Source: Oscillospiraceae bacterium (GTDB lineage Bacteria; Bacillota; Clostridia; Oscillospirales; CAG-272). Taken from it: a DNA stretch of 64,000 bases. The notes beneath the pieces were generated by a model that worked only from the letters and a program-made list of their open reading frames with translations, had not been told where the DNA came from and ran no database searches. A program made the position numbers and the translations under genes. The stretch is taken from the NCBI GenBank assembly GCA_015063845.1, contig SVTJ01000001.1:124001-188000 (forward strand), written 5' to 3'. This document shows, piece by piece, positions 63,233-64,000 of this stretch (position 1 is its first letter; every line of letters starts with the position of its first letter).

Positions 63233-63491
63233 CAGTTTTGATATTTATGTATTTTTGACGTGTTGCTTCCCCACCTCTCAAGTGTCTTTCTTGCTTGTTG
63301 ATCGCAAGTATTTGTTTTGCTTGATAATATAGCGTCTTATTAACTCTTTTGAGCGTTTGTGTCACGTCCTTATGTACTGTGCTTTTGCTTATTCCGAAAT
63401 GTGCTGCGACCGCTCTTACAGTAGCTTTGTTTTCTATCAGATACGTTGCGATGATAACGCACCGTTCTTTGTTACCTGAAATATACATCAT
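63225..63491 (-). CDS. spoIIID: Sporulation transcription factor SpoIIID
   Basis: An 88-residue DNA-binding regulator that controls mother-cell genes after engulfment, switching from sigma-E to sigma-K programmes. The helix-turn-helix RAVAAHFGISKSTVHKDV is near-identical in form to Bacillus SpoIIID, and the basic C-terminal motif RHLRGGEATRQKY that also contacts DNA is present. Start ATG 63491 with GGAG upstream (63488 is also possible). The upstream region has a weak sigma-E-like promoter. Confidence 0.96.
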   Translation of the reverse strand: MMYISGNKERCVIIATYLIENKATVRAVAAHFGISKSTVHKDVTQTLKRVNKTLYYQAKQILAINKQERHLRGGEATRQKYINIKTVK

Positions 63492-63522
63492 TGCTTACAT
63501 CTCCATTCGTTTGTTCTTTAAA

Positions 63523-63551
63523 TCTATATGAGAGATAAGCGTCATTTATTA
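63523..63551 (-). promoter_or_regulatory. Weak sigma-E-like promoter of spoIIID
   Basis: On the minus strand TAATAAA (63545-63551), 14 bases, then CATATAGA (63523-63530). Spacing fits sigma-E, but both elements carry mismatches. Confidence 0.35.
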
Positions 63552-63570
63552 TTAATTGAGGAAATTTACT

Positions 63571-64000
63571 ATGATCAAGGAACAGTCCAAATTTAACAAC
63601 TCCAATATTTTTGAAGGAATGCCATCTATATCCGCTGTCATTAAGTCTATCGAAAATGGAAATAGCGACAGACTTATTATTGCCGTGTACGTTGACGAAC
63701 AAAGGGTCGATGCAAAGCGTAAAGAGATAGGATTTTTGAAAGCCAAGGCAGTACGGCACGGGTTTGATATCCATTTTGAAAAACATGAGCATATTGATGA
63801 GCTCGCTGTCGGTAATACACACGGCGGTATTATTGCGGAATGTACTGACAAAACTATCCCACTACTTGACGAAAAAAGCATAGTTTCCAATGGCGTTTAT
63901 TATATGCTTGAGGGGATCGAGGATCCTTATAATTTTGGCAATGCCATAAGATCCTTGTATGCTTCGGGTGCTGACGGTATCATCGTAGGCTCGCGAAATT
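63571..64000 (+). CDS. TrmH/SpoU-family RNA 2'-O-ribose methyltransferase (partial)
   Basis: The frame opens at ATG 63571 (TGAGGAAA upstream) and runs off the window end, so only about 143 residues are seen. The start has a small substrate-binding domain, then YYMLEGIEDPYNFGNAIRSLYASGADGIIVGSR, which is the SpoU motif 1 (N-x-G-x-x-R-x-A/L). These SPOUT enzymes methylate rRNA or tRNA riboses; which one cannot be determined. It diverges from spoIIID, with an 80-base shared upstream region. Confidence 0.85.
   Translation, partial: MIKEQSKFNNSNIFEGMPSISAVIKSIENGNSDRLIIAVYVDEQRVDAKRKEIGFLKAKAVRHGFDIHFEKHEHIDELAVGNTHGGIIAECTDKTIPLLDEKSIVSNGVYYMLEGIEDPYNFGNAIRSLYASGADGIIVGSRN

Overview
The window is a gene-dense piece of chromosome from an endospore-forming, low-to-moderate GC Clostridia bacterium (Bacillota), probably an uncultured gut lineage. 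Evidence: the SRP RNA-dnaX-ybaB-recR order, a Bacillus-type large SRP RNA, the lepB-rbgA-rnhB-yraN block, the sporulation genes cotJABC, spoIVA and spoIIID, GGAGG ribosome binding sites, sigma-A promoters of TTGACA-17-TATAAT type and a GAAC-N4-GTTC SOS box. No rRNA, tRNA, CRISPR array or prophage was seen. Genus cannot be fixed from the sequence alone.

Layout: 0-2.7 kb, the end of secA, two unrecognised membrane proteins and a small protein behind a structured leader. 2.7-5.7 kb, SRP RNA, dnaX, ybaB, recR. 5.7-12.8 kb, an active-looking D,D-carboxypeptidase, pgi, a small P-loop protein, topB and a large membrane-anchored protein. 12.8-21.1 kb, a DUF1846 protein, a Cys-rich protein with eight consecutive cysteines, a polar amino-acid ABC transporter, a phosphoglucomutase and the cotJABC spore-coat operon. 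21.2-24.6 kb, a LURP-one-like protein, an unknown protein and dxs. 24.6-30.9 kb, a DNA-repair block: dinB under a consensus SOS box, divergent from uvrB-uvrA. 30.9-33.8 kb, a second amino-acid ABC transporter whose binding protein appears circularly permuted, then yajC. 33.9-38.2 kb, rimM-trmD continuing into an O-antigen-ligase-like protein and two DUF4330 paralogues. 38.4-43.3 kb, HPr, uvrC-rsmD-coaD and spoIVA behind a good sigma-E promoter. 43.3-45.1 kb, a DUF4288 gene inside about 80-bp inverted repeats, next to a tyrosine recombinase. 45.2-49.0 kb, a membrane protein, an operon of bioY, ireB and a D,D-carboxypeptidase homologue that has lost its catalytic motifs, then fba. 49.1-51.2 kb, two CobW-type metal GTPase genes. 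51.2-54.5 kb, tig-clpP-clpX. 54.6-60.9 kb, a phosphoesterase, a DUF1540 protein and a six-gene operon apgM-lepB-rbgA-rnhB-yraN-thrC. 61-64 kb, two unknowns, a PHP-like protein without metal ligands, spoIIID and the start of a TrmH-type RNA methyltransferase.

Most of the window is housekeeping: replication and repair, translation factors, glycolysis (pgi, fba, apgM), isoprenoid entry (dxs), proteolysis and protein export. Sporulation genes are scattered among these. The strongest candidates for something undescribed are the permuted binding protein (30986-31882), the motif-dead carboxypeptidase (45835-47181), the inverted-repeat island (43258-44055), the ligand-less PHP-like protein beside spoIIID (62543-63232) and the CobW/TIGR03943-like fusion (50251-51192). 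All identifications are by eye from motifs; no database search was run.
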